Of a stretch of DNA of 64,000 nt, positions 54,739 to 63,603 are shown piece after piece. Location: the NCBI RefSeq assembly GCF_012726175.1, contig NZ_JAASAD010000001.1:310001-374000 (forward strand), given 5' to 3'. The position numbers were made by a program, and so were the translations under genes. Position 1 is the first letter of the stretch; the number at the start of each line of letters is the position of its first letter. Origin of the DNA: Micromonospora sp. HNM0581 (lineage in GTDB: Bacteria > Actinomycetota > Actinomycetes > Mycobacteriales > Micromonosporaceae). The notes beneath the pieces are model-generated. The model was given only the letters and a program-made list of their open reading frames with translations, was not told the origin of the DNA and did no database searches.

Positions 54739-57498
54739 TCACGCCAGCAGCGCCTCCAGCCGCCGGTTGACCGCGGCCAGCGTCGCCCGCACCACCGCCT
54801 GCCGGGGATCGCCGGCCACCAGGGCGGAACCGGCCAACTGTTCGACCCACCCGTCGCAGACCAGGAGCACCACCACCGTGGCCACGTCGCAGTTTCCGAA
54901 CGGCACCACCGCGGCGTGTTCCACGAAACATCGTCCACGTTCCGCCGTGGGGCCGGCGGTGTAGAGCAGTTCGTCGACCGCCGCCGCAGCGGCGACGCCG
55001 CACAGCCGCAGGACGAACCCGTCCACGGCGGGCCCGGTGGCGTGCCCCGAGGCGTTCTGGTCGCCGGCGACCAGACGGACCTCGACGTTGGCGTCGAGCC
55101 CGAACGTGCTCACCTGCACGTGGTCCAGTACCACCCGGGGGCCCGGCATCCCACCGGTGTCCAGCGGTCGCGACGGCGCGGACTCGGTCGTGGTGAGTTG
55201 CCCGCCGGAGTAGGACGAGCCGAGGGTCACCGGACTGCCCGACGCACCCGGCTCTTCGACGACTGCTCTGCCCCGGTTCGGTGCGGGGGGCTGCCGGCGC
55301 CGCCGGATGGTTTCCGGCGCACTCTCCGGTCGACTCGGCGGAGGCTCCGTCCGGCTGCCGCAGGATCGGGCGGAGGGACGCCGCGGCTCCCCGGACGGGC
55401 GTACCTCACCTGCCTCGCTCCGGCTTTCCGCAGGGCGCCGACGCGCCGGCCCGGCGGGGACCGCGGGCAAGCCACGAGGTGCCGCGGCCAGCCCCATCCG
55501 CTCCTGCAACAACCGGGCGACCTGTCGACTCACCTCGGCCGGGTCGGCACCGTCGGCGAGGTCGAGCCGCAGGCTGTGTGCTCCGGCAGGGGTACGTCGC
55601 AGGGCGGCGTCACGTACGCCCCCGACGCCTCGCACGGCGGCGAGGATCGCGTTGACGTCGAAGCCTTCCGGCCGGTCCCGCAGCGGGGCGGGCTCGTCGT
55701 CCCTGCGAAGGTGGGTGGCTATCCGGGCAAGTTCCGGCGTTTCGGCGGGTGGGTCCACAGCTGGCGGCTCCGGCACGACGGGTACGTCCGGTTCGGCGGG
55801 AACGCGCTGCGGCAACTCTGCCGCGGTGTCGTCCCGCGCACTGTCGCCGGCCAGCCCGGTCGGCGGATCCGGCTCGGGGGCGGAGCGGCGCGCCGCATAG
55901 GGAGCCGCGCTCGTCGGGACGGGCGCGGCGGGAGTGCGTTCCCGACGACCGGGCTCATCCGGGGCTTGACCGGGCGCGGCCGTTCCGTCGGCCGGGTCAG
56001 GCGGTACGGGAGCTGAGGCGGGCGCGGGTGCCTGCGTGTCCGGGACCGGCCGCAACCGGAACGGACGGTACCCGGGAGGGTCGGCAGCTGACCGAGGCTC
56101 GGTGACCGGCGGCGGCGAACCGGGATCCGGTGCCTCCCGTCGGCTCTGCCCACCGGGGTGTGCGGCACCGGAGGTGGGGGATGGCGATCGGGTGCCGGCC
56201 GGTGGGGCGCTCGTCGGAGCGGCAGCCGGCGGTGGGTCGGCGGGCGGGGAACTGGCCGGGGACAGCGCCCAGGGCAGGTGTTCCTCGGCCGGCTGTCCAC
56301 CAGCCCGGCTGCCCCAGGGTTGGCTCTCCTCGTGGCGCGTCCCCCACGGTGAGCCCTCGTCCGCCGGTGCACCACTCACCGGCGGCAGCGCCCACGACGG
56401 ACGCTGTGGGGCCGGCGGTGCGCTGGCCGGATCGCCGCTGGTCGGGGGCGTCTCCCAGGACGGACGGTCCTCGGCTGGCGGCAGGTCCGCCGAACGCGCC
56501 CACGCGGGACGTCGTGCGGACGGGGGCCCGCTCGTCGGATCGACGCCGGGCGGCTGGTCCACCGCCTCGGGCTGTCGTCCCGGACCCGGCTCAACGTCCC
56601 TGCGCGGTTCGTGCGGCCGGGGCCGCTCCGCTCGCACCGGTTCGTACGGTCGGGTCGGTTCGGCGCGCAGCGGATCGTACGGGCGGCTGGGCTCGCTGGC
56701 CCAGTTCCGGGTCGGCACCTCACCGGACCGGCGGTCGGTAGGCCCATCCTCGTCGCGTGCCCACGATGGTGCCCAATCGCGGCCCCGGTCGGGCCGAGCC
56801 CATCTGGGCCGGGCCTCGTCACCGACGGGACGGTCGGTAGGTGACCAGCCGGTGGGCTCGTCGATGCCGGCAGCCCGAGGGCGGTCAGCCGGGAAGCCGT
56901 CGTCCCAGCCGTGCTGCCGACCGCCCGCCGGACCGTCGGCGGACCGTTCGGCGGTGGGAGCGTGCAGGCCGGGTGGCATCTCGAAGCCGGAGGGGGCGGT
57001 GCCTACCGGCGGCACCTGCACGGCCGGGGGCGACGGGGTCGGCACACCGTTGACCGGCTGCTCGCCGGAGGGCACCGGACGGGGCGCCGGCACGACGAGG
57101 CGGTCCTGGCTTTGGTCCTGCTGGCTCGGGTCGGACAGGCCGGGAGGCGCGCTGACCGGGGCGCGCCGGCGGGCGGTGGGCTGGTCCACGGCCGGCGTGC
57201 CGTTCGCCTGACGCCCGTTGACGTGGTTGCCGTTGACCCGGCCGGATCGTTCAGAATCCGCCTGCTCACCGATGGGAGCGGGCAGGTCGGCATGGCGGGA
57301 CGAGGCGGTGGCCCAGCCGGAGGGTGACTGCGACCGCAGCCCGGCGTGGTCGGGACCAGGCGCGTCTTCGGGATCCCACGACCAGTCGACCGGTGAGGCC
57401 GCCCATCCGTTGCCGGAACGGGCCAGGTCATCGCGCCGACCCGTCCCGTCGCCGTGCTCTCCCGGGGTGGCGGCACCGGGTTGCCCTGCTTCACTCAC
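54739..57498 (-). CDS. 919-residue proline-rich protein with two C-terminal folded regions
   Basis: GTG 57498 with AAGGAG upstream. Residues 1 to about 600 are very rich in Pro, Ser, Arg, Ala and Asp and almost certainly disordered, with repeated PxW units (RPAW, RPSW, SPWG, LPWA). Region A (about 610-670) has VNAILAAVRGVGGVRDAALRR and LARL-type helices. Region B (about 785-919) has HVQVSTFGLDANVEVRLVAGD and VVRATLAAVNRRLEALLA, loosely resembling an ACT-like or LeuA allosteric fold. No known function. It is divergent from the TetR gene. Confidence 0.75.
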   Translation of the reverse strand: MSEAGQPGAATPGEHGDGTGRRDDLARSGNGWAASPVDWSWDPEDAPGPDHAGLRSQSPSGWATASSRHADLPAPIGEQADSERSGRVNGNHVNGRQANGTPAVDQPTARRRAPVSAPPGLSDPSQQDQSQDRLVVPAPRPVPSGEQPVNGVPTPSPPAVQVPPVGTAPSGFEMPPGLHAPTAERSADGPAGGRQHGWDDGFPADRPRAAGIDEPTGWSPTDRPVGDEARPRWARPDRGRDWAPSWARDEDGPTDRRSGEVPTRNWASEPSRPYDPLRAEPTRPYEPVRAERPRPHEPRRDVEPGPGRQPEAVDQPPGVDPTSGPPSARRPAWARSADLPPAEDRPSWETPPTSGDPASAPPAPQRPSWALPPVSGAPADEGSPWGTRHEESQPWGSRAGGQPAEEHLPWALSPASSPPADPPPAAAPTSAPPAGTRSPSPTSGAAHPGGQSRREAPDPGSPPPVTEPRSAADPPGYRPFRLRPVPDTQAPAPASAPVPPDPADGTAAPGQAPDEPGRRERTPAAPVPTSAAPYAARRSAPEPDPPTGLAGDSARDDTAAELPQRVPAEPDVPVVPEPPAVDPPAETPELARIATHLRRDDEPAPLRDRPEGFDVNAILAAVRGVGGVRDAALRRTPAGAHSLRLDLADGADPAEVSRQVARLLQERMGLAAAPRGLPAVPAGPARRRPAESRSEAGEVRPSGEPRRPSARSCGSRTEPPPSRPESAPETIRRRRQPPAPNRGRAVVEEPGASGSPVTLGSSYSGGQLTTTESAPSRPLDTGGMPGPRVVLDHVQVSTFGLDANVEVRLVAGDQNASGHATGPAVDGFVLRLCGVAAAAAVDELLYTAGPTAERGRCFVEHAAVVPFGNCDVATVVVLLVCDGWVEQLAGSALVAGDPRQAVVRATLAAVNRRLEALLA

Positions 57499-57645
57499 CG
57501 CGCGCTCCTTGGTCGCCCACGCTGAGGCTACCGTGTGGCGACAGTGGCGATAAGTTACAGCGGCGGGCCAATTCCGCGCGGGGTCGAGAAGCCCCGACCG
57601 GTTCGGGTGGATATGCCGGCTCGTACGACAACCTCGGAGGTTCCC

Positions 57646-58284
57646 ATGACCGCTGTGGGGAACGGCGCCCAGACCGCCGGTCGACCCACGCGCCTGCCCC
57701 GTTCGGCGCGCCGCAAGCAGCTACTCGCCGCTGCTCAGGAGGTGTTCGTCGCGCAGGGTTACCATGCTGCGGCCATGGACGACATCGCGGAGCGGGCGGG
57801 AGTCTCCAAGCCGGTGCTGTACCAGCACTTCCCGGGCAAGATGGAGCTCTATCTCGCACTGCTCGACACGCACTGTGACGCGATAGTCGCCAAGGTGCAC
57901 GACGCGATGGCGAGCACCACCGACAACAAGGAGCGGGTCAGCGCGTCGGTTCGGGCGTACTTCGACTTCGTCGATCACGAGAGCGAGGCCTTCCGTCTGG
58001 TCTTCGAGTCGGATCTGCGTAACGAGCCGGCCGTGCGGCAGCGCGTGGAGCGGGTCGAGCAGGGTTGCATAGCGGCGATCACGGACACGATCATCTCGGA
58101 CACCGGAGTCAGCAGGGCCCATGCCGAGTTGCTCGCCTCGGGCCTGGTGGGTGCGGCGGAGACCGCCGCTCAGTTCTGGTTGGCCGGTGGCCGTCAGGTA
58201 CCCAAGGCCGAGGCCGAGGCGTTCGTCGCGGCGCTGTCCTGGCGCGGCATTGCCAGCTTCCCGTTGCAAGGTGAGTCAGCCTGA
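57646..58284 (+). CDS. TetR/AcrR-family regulator
   Basis: A 212-residue protein with the N-terminal HTH (QEVFVAQGYHAAAMDDIAERAGVSKPVLYQHFPGKMELY, about 32-69) and a helical ligand-binding domain. ATG 57646 has GGAGG 6 nt upstream, better than ATGs further back. The 147-nt gap to the divergent 919-residue gene holds a direct repeat of GTGGCGA (57535-57541, 57544-57550) and a -10-like TAAGTT. It may control both genes and DUF3107. The equivalent regulator is next to DUF3107 in mycobacteria. Confidence 0.9.
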   Translation: MTAVGNGAQTAGRPTRLPRSARRKQLLAAAQEVFVAQGYHAAAMDDIAERAGVSKPVLYQHFPGKMELYLALLDTHCDAIVAKVHDAMASTTDNKERVSASVRAYFDFVDHESEAFRLVFESDLRNEPAVRQRVERVEQGCIAAITDTIISDTGVSRAHAELLASGLVGAAETAAQFWLAGGRQVPKAEAEAFVAALSWRGIASFPLQGESA

Positions 58285-58346
58285 CCTTCGCCCCCGCGAT
58301 CGGATAGCCTTCGCAGGGCGGCCGTTTCGCCCATGGAGGAGGCACA

Positions 58347-58574
58347 GTGGAGGTCAAGATCGGCGTGCAGTACGCGCCGCGCGAGCTGGTCCTGGAGAGC
58401 GCACAGTCGCCGGCCGAGATCGAGCGGATCGTGACCGACGCCGTCGCCAGGGGCGAGGGCACTCTCTCCCTGACGGACGAGAAGGGGCGGCGGATCATCG
58501 TGCCGGTCGGCAAGGTCGCCTACGTCGAGATCGCCGAGGCGTCCCCTCGGGCGGTCGGTTTCACTGTCCGCTGA
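58347..58574 (+). CDS. DUF3107 protein
   Basis: A 75-residue conserved protein, MEVKIGVQYAPRELVLESAQ to VAYVEIAEASPRAVGFTVR, one alpha/beta domain of unknown function. GTG 58347 has GGAGGAGG about 7 nt upstream. It is 62 nt after the TetR gene on the same strand. It matches the small protein that follows the TetR gene in mycobacteria. Confidence 0.88.
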   Translation: MEVKIGVQYAPRELVLESAQSPAEIERIVTDAVARGEGTLSLTDEKGRRIIVPVGKVAYVEIAEASPRAVGFTVR

Positions 58575-59000
58575 CGTCACCGTAGACCGGCGGCAGGGAC
58601 AGCGGGGCGTATCACCACGCCTCGCCGCCCTGTTGCCGGTTCCACCGCATCGTCGGGGCCCGACCGCCGTAGCCGCCCGACGATAGCCGTCCGCGCCGGA
58701 TGCCCGGTGTTCAGCGGCCCTGGCCGCTCATCTCGTGATTCAGGTCACCCACAACGTTTGCGCCCCCGTTCCCGCCCCTGGAATCGGAACGTTGTCGTGG
58801 CCGTTCAGGTAGCATGGCCGCAGTTGCCGCATGTGCCGATCCGGCCGGAGTCAAATCCGCTCCGGTCGAAGTCCGTCCAGCGGCACGCGTGCGGCCCGGT
58901 CCGCTCGGCTCTCTGCCGCCGACCGTGTGGCCCGCGTCATACCGACCGCGCCCTGAGGACATGACGGGGCGCACCCACGAGAGGGCACCCCCAAATCCAT
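58575..59000. other. Non-coding region between DUF3107 and the DEAD-box helicase
   Basis: 426 nt with no credible gene; short open frames on either strand lack domains and Shine-Dalgarno sites. It holds the sigma-R-like promoter at 58780-58805 and about 190 nt of leader before the helicase. No clear terminator for DUF3107 was found. Confidence 0.5.
58780..58805 (+). promoter_or_regulatory. Sigma-R/SigH-like promoter before the DEAD-box helicase
   Basis: GGAAT and GTT separated by exactly 18 nt, the published consensus for the thiol-stress factor sigma-R/SigH. It points at the helicase with a leader of about 190 nt. A TANNNT hexamer (TAGCAT, 58810-58815) overlaps just downstream, so a housekeeping promoter is not excluded. 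Confidence 0.5.
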
Positions 59001-60674
59001 ATGAGTGAACCGATTCAAGACCTCACCGAGGGCCCGGAACTGGCCCCGACCGCTCCGGTCCGACCGGAGGCACCGACCTTCGCCGAGCTTGGCGCGCGTG
59101 CCGAGACCGTCGACGCGCTGGCCACGGCCGGCATCACCCGCGCCTTCGCCATCCAGGAGTACGCGCTGCCGATCGCGCTGCGGGGGGCCGACCTGATCGG
59201 GCAGGCCCCGACCGGCACCGGCAAGACCCTCGGCTTCGGCGTGCCGTTGTTGGAACGGGTCTTCGCACCCGGCGAGGGTGGCGACGGGCTACCGCAGGCG
59301 CTCGTCGTCGTACCGACCCGCGAGTTGGGCATCCAGGTCGCTAAGGACATCGCCGCCGCGAGCCGTACCCGGGGCGTACGCGTGTTGCCGATCTACGGTG
59401 GTGTCGCGTACGAGCCGCAGATCGAGGCTCTGCGCAAGGGTGCGGAAATCCTCGTCGGCACCCCCGGCCGGCTGTTGGATCTCGCCAAACAGAAGCATCT
59501 GCGCCTGCACGGTGTTCGCGCGCTTGTGCTGGACGAGGCCGACCGGATGCTCGACCTCGGCTTCCTCGACGACGTCGAGCGGATCCTGGCGATGCTGCCG
59601 GAGGACCGGCAGACCATGCTCTTCTCCGCGACCATGCCCGATCCGATCGTGACGCTGTCCCGGCGTTTCCTGCGTCACCCGATCACGATCCACGCCGGTC
59701 ACACCGCCGAGACCGGCCCCTCACCACAGACCGAACAGCTCGTCTACCGCACCCACTCGATGAACAAGATCGAGATCGTGGCCCGGGTCCTTCAGGCCGA
59801 CAGCCGTGGCCTGACCATCATCTTCACCCGGACCAAGCGGGCCGCGGACCGGGTCGCCGAGGACCTCGACTTCCGGGGCTTCGCGGTCGCGGCGGTGCAC
59901 GGCGACCTCGGCCAGGGGGCCCGGGAGCGGGCTCTGCGGGCATTCCGGGCCGGCAAGATCGACACCTTGGTCGCAACCGATGTGGCGGCCCGGGGCATCG
60001 ACGTCAGCGGCGTCACCCATGTGATCAACTACGACTGCCCGGAAGACCAGGACACCTACACCCACCGGATCGGCCGGACCGGTCGTGCCGGCGCGAGCGG
60101 TGTCGCGGTGACCTTCGTCGACTGGGACGACATGCCCCGCTGGCGGATCATCGACAAGACCCTCGGCCTGGACATGCCCGAGCCACCGGAGACCTACCAC
60201 ACCTCGCCGCACCTCTACACCGACCTGCACATCTCCACCGAGGTCACCGGCACCCTGCCCTCCGCAGAACGTACCCGCGCCGGCTTGGCCGCCGAGGTCG
60301 AGGAGGACCTCGGCGGTGGCCGCCCCCGCCGCGGCGAGCCACGCGGTGCACGCCGCAGAGGTCGCGGCGAGGGCGGGCGTGGCCGCGGCGGCTCCGGTCG
60401 CGGCCAGGACGGTGGCGACATCCCGCTGGACGCCACCGCCGAGAGCACCGTCTCGGAGGGCACCCGAACGCCCCGGCGACGCCGACGCCGACGGGCCGGC
60501 GAGGCGACGACGGGCACCGAGACCGCCTCGCCGAACGTCGACAGCACCCCCGTCGAGACGGCCACCGGACGAGGCGAGGACGCCGCCGGTGAGGCCGCTG
60601 CGCGCCCGCGCCGACGCCGCCGCCGACGTGGTACCGCCTCCGGCGGTACGCCGGCCGAGCCGACCACCGACTGA
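59001..60674 (+). CDS. rhlE: DEAD-box ATP-dependent RNA helicase (RhlE-type) with RGG tail
   Basis: A 557-residue helicase. The Q motif region (FAIQEYALP, Gln52), APTGTGKT (69-76), DEAD (178-181), SAT (209-211), VATDVAARGID (324-334) and HRIGRTGR (355-362) are all complete. After about residue 430 comes an RGG/Arg-rich disordered tail with two RRRRRRR blocks (about 490 and 535) that would bind RNA. It remodels RNA duplexes, e.g. in ribosome assembly or cold stress. The Shine-Dalgarno is weak. Its leader is about 190 nt. Confidence 0.94.
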   Translation: MSEPIQDLTEGPELAPTAPVRPEAPTFAELGARAETVDALATAGITRAFAIQEYALPIALRGADLIGQAPTGTGKTLGFGVPLLERVFAPGEGGDGLPQALVVVPTRELGIQVAKDIAAASRTRGVRVLPIYGGVAYEPQIEALRKGAEILVGTPGRLLDLAKQKHLRLHGVRALVLDEADRMLDLGFLDDVERILAMLPEDRQTMLFSATMPDPIVTLSRRFLRHPITIHAGHTAETGPSPQTEQLVYRTHSMNKIEIVARVLQADSRGLTIIFTRTKRAADRVAEDLDFRGFAVAAVHGDLGQGARERALRAFRAGKIDTLVATDVAARGIDVSGVTHVINYDCPEDQDTYTHRIGRTGRAGASGVAVTFVDWDDMPRWRIIDKTLGLDMPEPPETYHTSPHLYTDLHISTEVTGTLPSAERTRAGLAAEVEEDLGGGRPRRGEPRGARRRGRGEGGRGRGGSGRGQDGGDIPLDATAESTVSEGTRTPRRRRRRRAGEATTGTETASPNVDSTPVETATGRGEDAAGEAAARPRRRRRRRGTASGGTPAEPTTD

Positions 60675-60729
60675 CGACGCACCCCTGAGGCGGCGAGCGG
60701 CTGGTGCCGCCGTCCCGGAAGATGGAACG

Positions 60730-61905
60730 ATGCCCGAACCACTGCACTCCGCCCTGGCCGAGGTCCGCTCGATGCTGCTCGGACCGGCTCTCACCCGGGC
60801 CGTGGCCGCCGGACGACGGCGCGGTGAGCGTCCCGCCACGGTTCGGGCCGAGTTGCGTCCCGTCGCGCTCAAGGCCGGCCAGCGGCTGCAGATCTCCACC
60901 TCCGACGGGGCCCGGCCACACACCCGGAACCTGAGCCCCGGGCCGGAGGCGGAGGCGGCGGTGGAGGCGCTGCTTGCCGAGCCGTTCGGCAACTGGCACG
61001 TGGAGACCATCGACGCCACCCTGCAACTGCGGGTCACCAAGTCGGGCGAGGCCCAGGTGCACCGCAGCACGGCGAGCCGGTCGGCCGCCGCGACCGTCTC
61101 CGGGCACGACCGGAGCAAGGCATACCTGCTCGACCCCGGTGACCCGCTCTTCGCCACGATCGGCGGCTCAGCGGCCAAACGCCGGCAGGTCGACGCGTTC
61201 CTGCGGGCGCTCACCGCCACCCTCCCCGACGGGCGGCTGTCCGGGCAGTCGGACCGCCCACTGCGGGTGGTCGACCTTGGCTGCGGCAACGCGTACCTCA
61301 CCTTCGCCGCGTACCGCTACCTGACCCGGTCGGGCCTCGACGTCGAACTGGTGGGGGTGGATGTACGCGACGATCAGCGCCGCCGCAACACCGAGCTGGC
61401 CGAGCGGCTGGGCTGGGCCGGACAGGTGCGTTTCGTCGCCGGCACGATCGCCGACGCGACCGTCGATCCGCCACCCGACCTGGTGCTGGCGCTGCACGCC
61501 TGTGACACCGCCACCGACGAGGCGCTGGCCCGGGCGGTGGGTTGGCGCGCCCGTTGGGTGCTCGCCGCGCCGTGCTGCCACCACGACGTCGCGGCGCAGC
61601 TGCGTAACCGTCCCGCTCCGTCGCCGTACGATCTGCTCACCCGGCAGGGCATCCTGCGGGAGCGCTTCGCCGACGTCCTCACCGACTCGCTGCGTGCCGG
61701 GCTGCTGCGGCTGCACGGCTACCGGGCCGAGGTGGTCGAGTTCGTCGACTCCGCGCACACCCCGCGGAACCTGCTCGTCCGGGCCCGTCGGACCGACATC
61801 GACCCGACCGCCGCGCAACGCGAGGAGTATCGGGACCTGGTCGACCAGTGGCAGGTCACGCCCCGGTTGGAGACACTGCTCGCGCAGCTGTCGTCGACGG
61901 TGTGA
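60730..61905 (+). CDS. SAM-dependent methyltransferase (METTL25-type, PF13679-like)
   Basis: A 391-residue protein starting ATG 60730, MPEPLHSALAEVRSMLLG. A roughly 170-residue N-terminal domain is followed by the SAM fold: VVDLGCGNAYLTFAA (motif I, 180-194), VGVDVRDDQ, LALHACDTATDEAL and APCCHHD (281-286). This HACDT and PCCxH pattern is that of the Methyltransf_32 family. Substrate unknown. It lies 55 nt after the helicase on the same strand, probably in one operon. Confidence 0.85.
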   Translation: MPEPLHSALAEVRSMLLGPALTRAVAAGRRRGERPATVRAELRPVALKAGQRLQISTSDGARPHTRNLSPGPEAEAAVEALLAEPFGNWHVETIDATLQLRVTKSGEAQVHRSTASRSAAATVSGHDRSKAYLLDPGDPLFATIGGSAAKRRQVDAFLRALTATLPDGRLSGQSDRPLRVVDLGCGNAYLTFAAYRYLTRSGLDVELVGVDVRDDQRRRNTELAERLGWAGQVRFVAGTIADATVDPPPDLVLALHACDTATDEALARAVGWRARWVLAAPCCHHDVAAQLRNRPAPSPYDLLTRQGILRERFADVLTDSLRAGLLRLHGYRAEVVEFVDSAHTPRNLLVRARRTDIDPTAAQREEYRDLVDQWQVTPRLETLLAQLSSTV

Positions 61906-62024
61906 CGAATTCGTCCCCGGCTGTCGGGATCGTCGGGTCATTCAGTCGATCGTTCGGCGCCCTTTCCCGTACTACTGTCGAAGAGCGCACCGTCGGGTGC
62001 CGGTCGGGAGGTAAGACCCACCGG

Positions 62025-62477
62025 ATGGGTTCGGTAGAGGTTTCGCCGCAGATGGCCTTCGCGCGTTTCGTGCGCCGTACCATCGACGACGCCCGTGACG
62101 AGCGCGGCTGGACCGTCACGGAATTGGCCGCCCACACCGGCGTCGGTCGCTCGACCGTTTTCCGCTGGCTGGCCGGCGACTGGCACGACTACCCGGAACT
62201 GGCGAAGGTCCGCAGCTTCTGTGCGGCCCTCGACCTGCCTGTCGCGGCGGCTTTCCGCGCCCTCGGCCTGCCCGACGCGGGCGCCGGGTCGGAGCGACGC
62301 GGCGGCGACGGCACGGTGGAGGCGGACGTGCGGGTGATCCTGCAACGGTTGGCGGATCCGTCGGTGCCTGCGGAGGAGAAACACCACATCCGTGACCTGC
62401 TGCGCTACCTCGCGCGACGGCCGATCCGGCGGCCCGCCGACCCCGCCGCCGCGCCGATGCGCCGGACAGCCGGCTGA
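62025..62477 (+). CDS. XRE-family helix-turn-helix regulator
   Basis: About 150 residues. The HTH lies near residues 18-60 (DDARDERGWTVTELAAHTGVGRSTVFRWLAGDW), and a short Arg/Pro-rich C-terminus follows. The start is uncertain: ATG 62025 or ATG 62052, with GGAGGTAA and GAGG respectively at non-ideal spacing. Target unknown. It lies 119 nt after the methyltransferase and converges on its neighbour after 4 nt. Confidence 0.75.
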   Translation: MGSVEVSPQMAFARFVRRTIDDARDERGWTVTELAAHTGVGRSTVFRWLAGDWHDYPELAKVRSFCAALDLPVAAAFRALGLPDAGAGSERRGGDGTVEADVRVILQRLADPSVPAEEKHHIRDLLRYLARRPIRRPADPAAAPMRRTAG

Positions 62478-62481
62478 CCCG

Positions 62482-63534
62482 CTACAGCACCGACACCGTG
62501 AACTCCGCCGTGCGTGCCACTCCTCCGGTGGAGAAGTCAAGGTAGAGGCGGTAGCGTCCGGGCGTAGGCACGGTGAGCCAGAACCGGATCGCCCCGTCGA
62601 CCGGCTCTGCCTCCGGGTGCACGTGCAGGTAGCCGAGGTCACCCTCGCGTAGTGCGACGAGGTGGCCATACGCGCCGAGGTGACGCTCCAGTGCCGGATC
62701 CGCGCCGTCGGCACCGGTGACCCGGAAGTCGACAGGCACGGTGAGCCCGGGTCGGGCAACCCCACGGTATTCGACGGCGAAACTGTCGACAGTGCTCGTG
62801 GTCGCTGGACTGGGCAGCTCACGGGGCACGTAGTCGCCGGGCGCCACCAGGTCGACCCCGAGCGTCGTCGCCGTCTGCCGGCCGTCGTCGGCGACGGCCG
62901 TGAAATCGGCGTACGCACGCCAAATGCCGGACGTGGGCAGTGTCAAGGGCACCGACCAGGTGCCGTCCACCGCCATCGTGGGGTGCAGGTGCTGATAACC
63001 GGACAGGTCCCGACGCACCACGATCACGTGCATCGGCTTGTCGTGCACGACCGCGAACCGGGTGACCGCGCGGCGCTGCCCGTCGTGAATCTGGAACCGC
63101 AGCTCGCTGGCACGCCCGGCAACGAACTCGGCGACCAGTGGGCGCAGGGTGTAACCGTCGCTGCTGATCGCCAGACCGCCGGCCTCGGCCGCCGCGTCCT
63201 GGTCGGTTCCGTGCGCGTGTGCGCCGGTACCGGGGGCGTGGGTGTGTTCGGCGAGCACACTGTCGGGGCCACCGGCCGCCACGGAGGCGCCGCCCCCGTT
63301 GATCCGCCCGAGCCCGAACCCGAGCAGCACCGCCAGCACGAGCCCGCCGACCACCAGAGCCAACCGCAGTGTGGCACGATCCGGTACGGTCGAAGCCGCA
63401 CCGGCTTCCCGGCCTGTCGCAGACGCGCCGACGACTTCGTCGGCTGCATCCGCGTCGGGTTCCTGGTCTGCGGCCCCCCGCACAGCGGTACGCACCACCC
63501 CGAGCGCGGGTGCGTCGGGTGCCTGGTCAGCCAT
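62482..63534 (-). CDS. Membrane-anchored His-rich extracellular protein, possibly copper-related
   Basis: A 350-residue protein. A 55-residue acidic cytoplasmic part is followed by one membrane helix (LALVVGGLVLAVLLGFGLG). A His-rich linker (HTHAPGTGAHAHGTD) leads into two beta-sandwich-like domains. Each domain carries a GYxHLHP or GYLHVHP motif next to a Leu/Val-rich strand, suggesting metal binding. Such proteins often sit near copper ATPases in actinobacteria; none is seen here, so the role is an inference. The start is ATG 63534. Confidence 0.7.
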   Translation of the reverse strand: MADQAPDAPALGVVRTAVRGAADQEPDADAADEVVGASATGREAGAASTVPDRATLRLALVVGGLVLAVLLGFGLGRINGGGASVAAGGPDSVLAEHTHAPGTGAHAHGTDQDAAAEAGGLAISSDGYTLRPLVAEFVAGRASELRFQIHDGQRRAVTRFAVVHDKPMHVIVVRRDLSGYQHLHPTMAVDGTWSVPLTLPTSGIWRAYADFTAVADDGRQTATTLGVDLVAPGDYVPRELPSPATTSTVDSFAVEYRGVARPGLTVPVDFRVTGADGADPALERHLGAYGHLVALREGDLGYLHVHPEAEPVDGAIRFWLTVPTPGRYRLYLDFSTGGVARTAEFTVSVL

Positions 63535-63603
63535 GCGCCCACCGTACCGTCGCCCCGATCCGGCAGCGGGGGAGCCGACCCGATCGTGGTTGCGGTCGCA
63601 CCG

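Noticed and set aside
58711..59008. Short frames on both strands in the DUF3107-helicase gap
   Set aside because: They overlap each other and the promoter, lack Shine-Dalgarno sites and have no domains.
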